Assembly: GCA_026120185.1 (NCBI GenBank)
Contig: JANUWF010003367.1
Span: 558,001-622,000 of the forward strand
Direction of reading: 5' to 3'
DNA: 64,000 nucleotides
DNA from: Voacanga thouarsii
Taxonomy: Eukaryota > Streptophyta > Magnoliopsida > Gentianales > Apocynaceae
Position 1 is the stretch's first letter; the number at the start of each line of letters is the position of its first letter. A program made the position numbers and the translations under genes. Under the pieces are notes generated by a model, which worked only from the letters and a program-made list of their open reading frames with translations, had not been told where the DNA came from and did not search any database. This document shows, one piece after another, positions 61,565-64,000 of the stretch.

Positions 61565-64000
61565 TCTACAACAACAACAACAACAAACTAAACCTTAATC
61601 CCAAGTAACTTGGGGTCGGCTACATGAACCAACGTCAGGCAACGTGTGGTCATCTACATAAATCCTCTCTCACCACTTTCTTCTATCGAACGTCATATTT
61701 TCATCCAAATCTAACAAAGACATATCTCTCTTAATTACCTATATCCATGTCGTTTTAGGCCTACCTCTACCTCTACCTCTGTCTAACCTATCCTGCCTCA
61801 CTCTCTCCATCGCCCTAACAGGAACATCCCTCGGTCTTCTCTGAACGTGTCCAAACCAACGCAGACGACTTTCTCTCATCTTTTCCTCAATAGATGTCAC
61901 ACCCATCTTTTCCCTAATGATCTTATTTTTAACTCTATCCTTCCTAGTATATCAACACATCCATCGTAACATACGCATCTCAGCTACTTTCATTTTTTGA
62001 ATATGACACCTTTTAGCTGCCCAACATTCCGTACCATATAACAAAGCAGGTCGTACGACTGTCTTGTAAAACTTTTCCTTTAAATTCAACGGTGCATTAC
62101 GATCACAAAGAATACCATTCGCACTCCTCCATTTCAACCAACCCGCCTTAAACTCGATGTGCAACGTCGCTATCGAGCTCTTCGTCTTTCTGAATAATAG
62201 ATCCTAGATAGCGAAAACAATCAGCTAACGGTATATCTCTACCTTCCAAAGTTACACTCTGGGCTATGTTTCTGCTACCACTAAACTTGCATCCCATATA
62301 CTCTGTTTTACTCCTACTAATTCTGAAACCCTTAGATTCCAATGTCTGCCGCCATAACTCCAATTTAGCATTTACACCGGCTCTAGTCTCATCAATTAAT
62401 ACAATATCATCCACAAACAACATACACCATGGCACAGTCTCCTGTATAGTGCAGGTCAACTCATCCATAACGGCTGCAAAGAGGAAATGGCTAAGCGCTG
62501 ATCCTTGATGCACCTCGATATTAATAGGGAATTTTGCAGTCACCCCGGCGCCAGTCCTTACACTTGTACATGCTCCCTCATACATATCTTTAATGAGAAT
62601 AATATACTTTATTGATACACCTTTCTTGGCCAGCACCCACCAAACTACTTCTTTAGGAACCCTGTCATAGGCTTTTTTCAGGTCAATAAATACCATATGT
62701 AAATCTTTCTTTCTTTCCCTATGATATTCAATCATCTGCCGTAATAAATGAATTGCCTCCGTAGTGGAACGCCCAGGCATAAAACCAAACTGATTATCTG
62801 AAATTTGTATAATGCCCCGTAACCTCTGTTCAATCACTCTCTCCCAAAGCTTCATAGTATGACTCATGAGTTTAATCCCACGGTAATTGGCACAATCCTG
62901 GACATCTCCTTTATTCTTGTACAAAGGAATCAGAGTACTCTTCCTCCACTCTGTAGGCATCCTATTAACTTTATATATCTTGTTGAATAGACTTGTCAGC
63001 CACGTAATACCTATATCTCCTAAACACTTCCAAACCTCGATCAGTATACGATCGGTCCTACAGCTTTTTTTGGACTCATCCTTTTAAGGGCATCACGGAC
63101 TTCATGCTTCTGAATACGACGAATCCATGCACGGTTAACCTCTTCGTTCGAAAGCGCCAAGGCTACCTACACTCGGAACTTGGACTTGACTCCCGTTGAA
63201 TAACTTATCAAAATATGATCTCCATCTCTCCTTTATTTCTTCATCCTTAACTAAAACATTGTGGTTTTCGTCCTTTACACATTTCACTACACCTATATCC
63301 CTCGTCTTCTTCTCCTTGTAACGCGCTAGTCTATATGTATTCTTCTCTCCGTCTTTGGTATCTAACTTTTCATATAAATCCTTGTAAACTATGGCTCTTG
63401 TGTTTCTGACAACTTCTTTAGTTTTTCTTCTCGCGACCTTGTATTTCTCAAAATTTTCATCACAACTACACCTTCCTAAGTTTCTATAGCACTTACGGCT
63501 TCTTTCACTTCGTTGTTCCACCACGACACATCCTTGTTAAGAGGTACTTTTCCTTTAGATTCTCCAAACACTTCCTTAGCTACTGTCATAATACATTGAG
63601 CCATCTTTCTCCACATAGTATCTGGATCCGAATCCATATCAGAAGACCAATTATCCGCCTCAACTACTTTATTGACAAAGGCTATTCTTTCATCCCCCCT
63701 GAAACCTCCACCACCTAATCCTAGGGTCAACTCGAAAATTCTGCTGCTTACTCTTTTTCTTAAAATTAAAATCGAGGACCAACAGCCTGTGTTGCGTAAC
63801 TACACTCTCACCTGGAATAACTTTACAATCCGTACACCCACTACGAAACCTACGCCTTATAATAAATAAGTCTATCTGATTGGCATTTAACCCGCTTCTA
63901 AAGGTCACTAAGTGAGAATCTCTCTTCTTAAACCAAGTATTTGCTATGGTCAAAGCATAGGCCAAGGCAAAATCAAGAATAGCAGTTCCTGCTTCGTTTT
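61565..64000 (-). mobile_element. RTE-type LINE, 3' part (degenerate, continues past window)
   Basis: The 3' end on the minus strand finishes in (TTG)n (61570-61586 on plus as ACAACAACA), the short-repeat tail of plant RTE LINEs, not poly(A). Going 5' on the minus strand are the C-terminal block [10 protein letters not shown] region (about 61830-61880), reverse transcriptase, and the end of an APE-type endonuclease (to 64000). The orientation matches the transporter. The 5' end and its target duplication are outside the window. Confidence 0.9.
61565..64000 (-). pseudogene. Broken RTE LINE endonuclease/reverse-transcriptase ORF
   Basis: The frame is split into pieces, read on minus: 63690-63965 (end of endonuclease, QIDLFIIRRRF and TQHRLLVLDF), 63476-63730, 63135-63524, 62148-62960 (reverse transcriptase core) and 61952-62164. 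The core shows [55 protein letters not shown] and LFVDDIVL (FVDD at about 62403-62415). The HQGSALS motif is followed by HF where a Pro is usual. A stop after MRMLRWMC (about 61952) cuts the C-terminal region. It is not functional. Confidence 0.9.

Noticed and set aside
1..64000. CRISPR arrays, bacterial operons, tRNA or rRNA genes
   Set aside because: No spaced identical repeats of CRISPR type, no prokaryotic gene layout, and no tRNA or rRNA sequence that I could recognise by eye.

Overview
The window is nuclear DNA from a eudicot plant. It is AT-rich, has intron-split genes with GT-AG borders and plant-only gene families, and carries plant Copia and RTE-type retroelements. The species cannot be read from the sequence. 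No undescribed biological system was found. The most informative locus is a decayed RopGEF gene split by a Copia retrotransposon that itself carries a nested solo LTR.

Layout, left to right. (1) 422-5079 (+): 13 exons of a SUC3/SUT2-type sucrose/H+ symporter with the long central loop; the first coding exon lies before the window. (2) 5080-9467: 3' UTR, then non-coding DNA with a TA microsatellite. (3) 9468-10962 (-): a complete three-exon HD-Zip class I gene of the ATHB13/23 group, with a TATA-like box and CT-rich leader upstream. (4) 10963-18634: non-coding, with a possible hAT-type MITE near 15980-16492. (5) 18635-27639 (-): a degenerate Copia element (element 1) with ~1.84 kb LTRs. (6) 27640-30045 plus 40095-40200 (+): remains of a PRONE-domain RopGEF gene. 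Its reading frame breaks at 30045 and resumes at 40095 because (7) a second Copia element of the same family (element 2, +, 30046-40094) inserted there, leaving a perfect TGGCC target duplication. Its 3' LTR holds a 1290 bp solo LTR of another family. (8) 41563-42174 (+): an intronless gene for a plastid-targeted, one-helix PH-like (bPH2/DUF304-type) protein. (9) 42175-53784: long non-coding region with microsatellites, a tandem duplication and a small foldback. (10) 53785-58623 (+): a complete 12-exon R2R3-MYB gene of the FOUR LIPS/MYB88 group. (11) 60686-61094 (-): last exon of a UDP-galactose/UDP-glucose transporter (UTR3-like). (12) 61565-64000 (-): the 3' part of a broken RTE-clade LINE, probably inside an intron of that transporter.

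The host genes (sucrose transport, HD-Zip regulation, plastid membrane protein, stomatal-lineage MYB, nucleotide-sugar transport) are ordinary, separately controlled plant genes. I see no operon-like or clustered pathway. Exon borders were set by hand from splice consensus, phase and family similarity; all CDS totals keep frame. The retroelements are too broken to be autonomous. The two Copia copies carry different large internal deletions.
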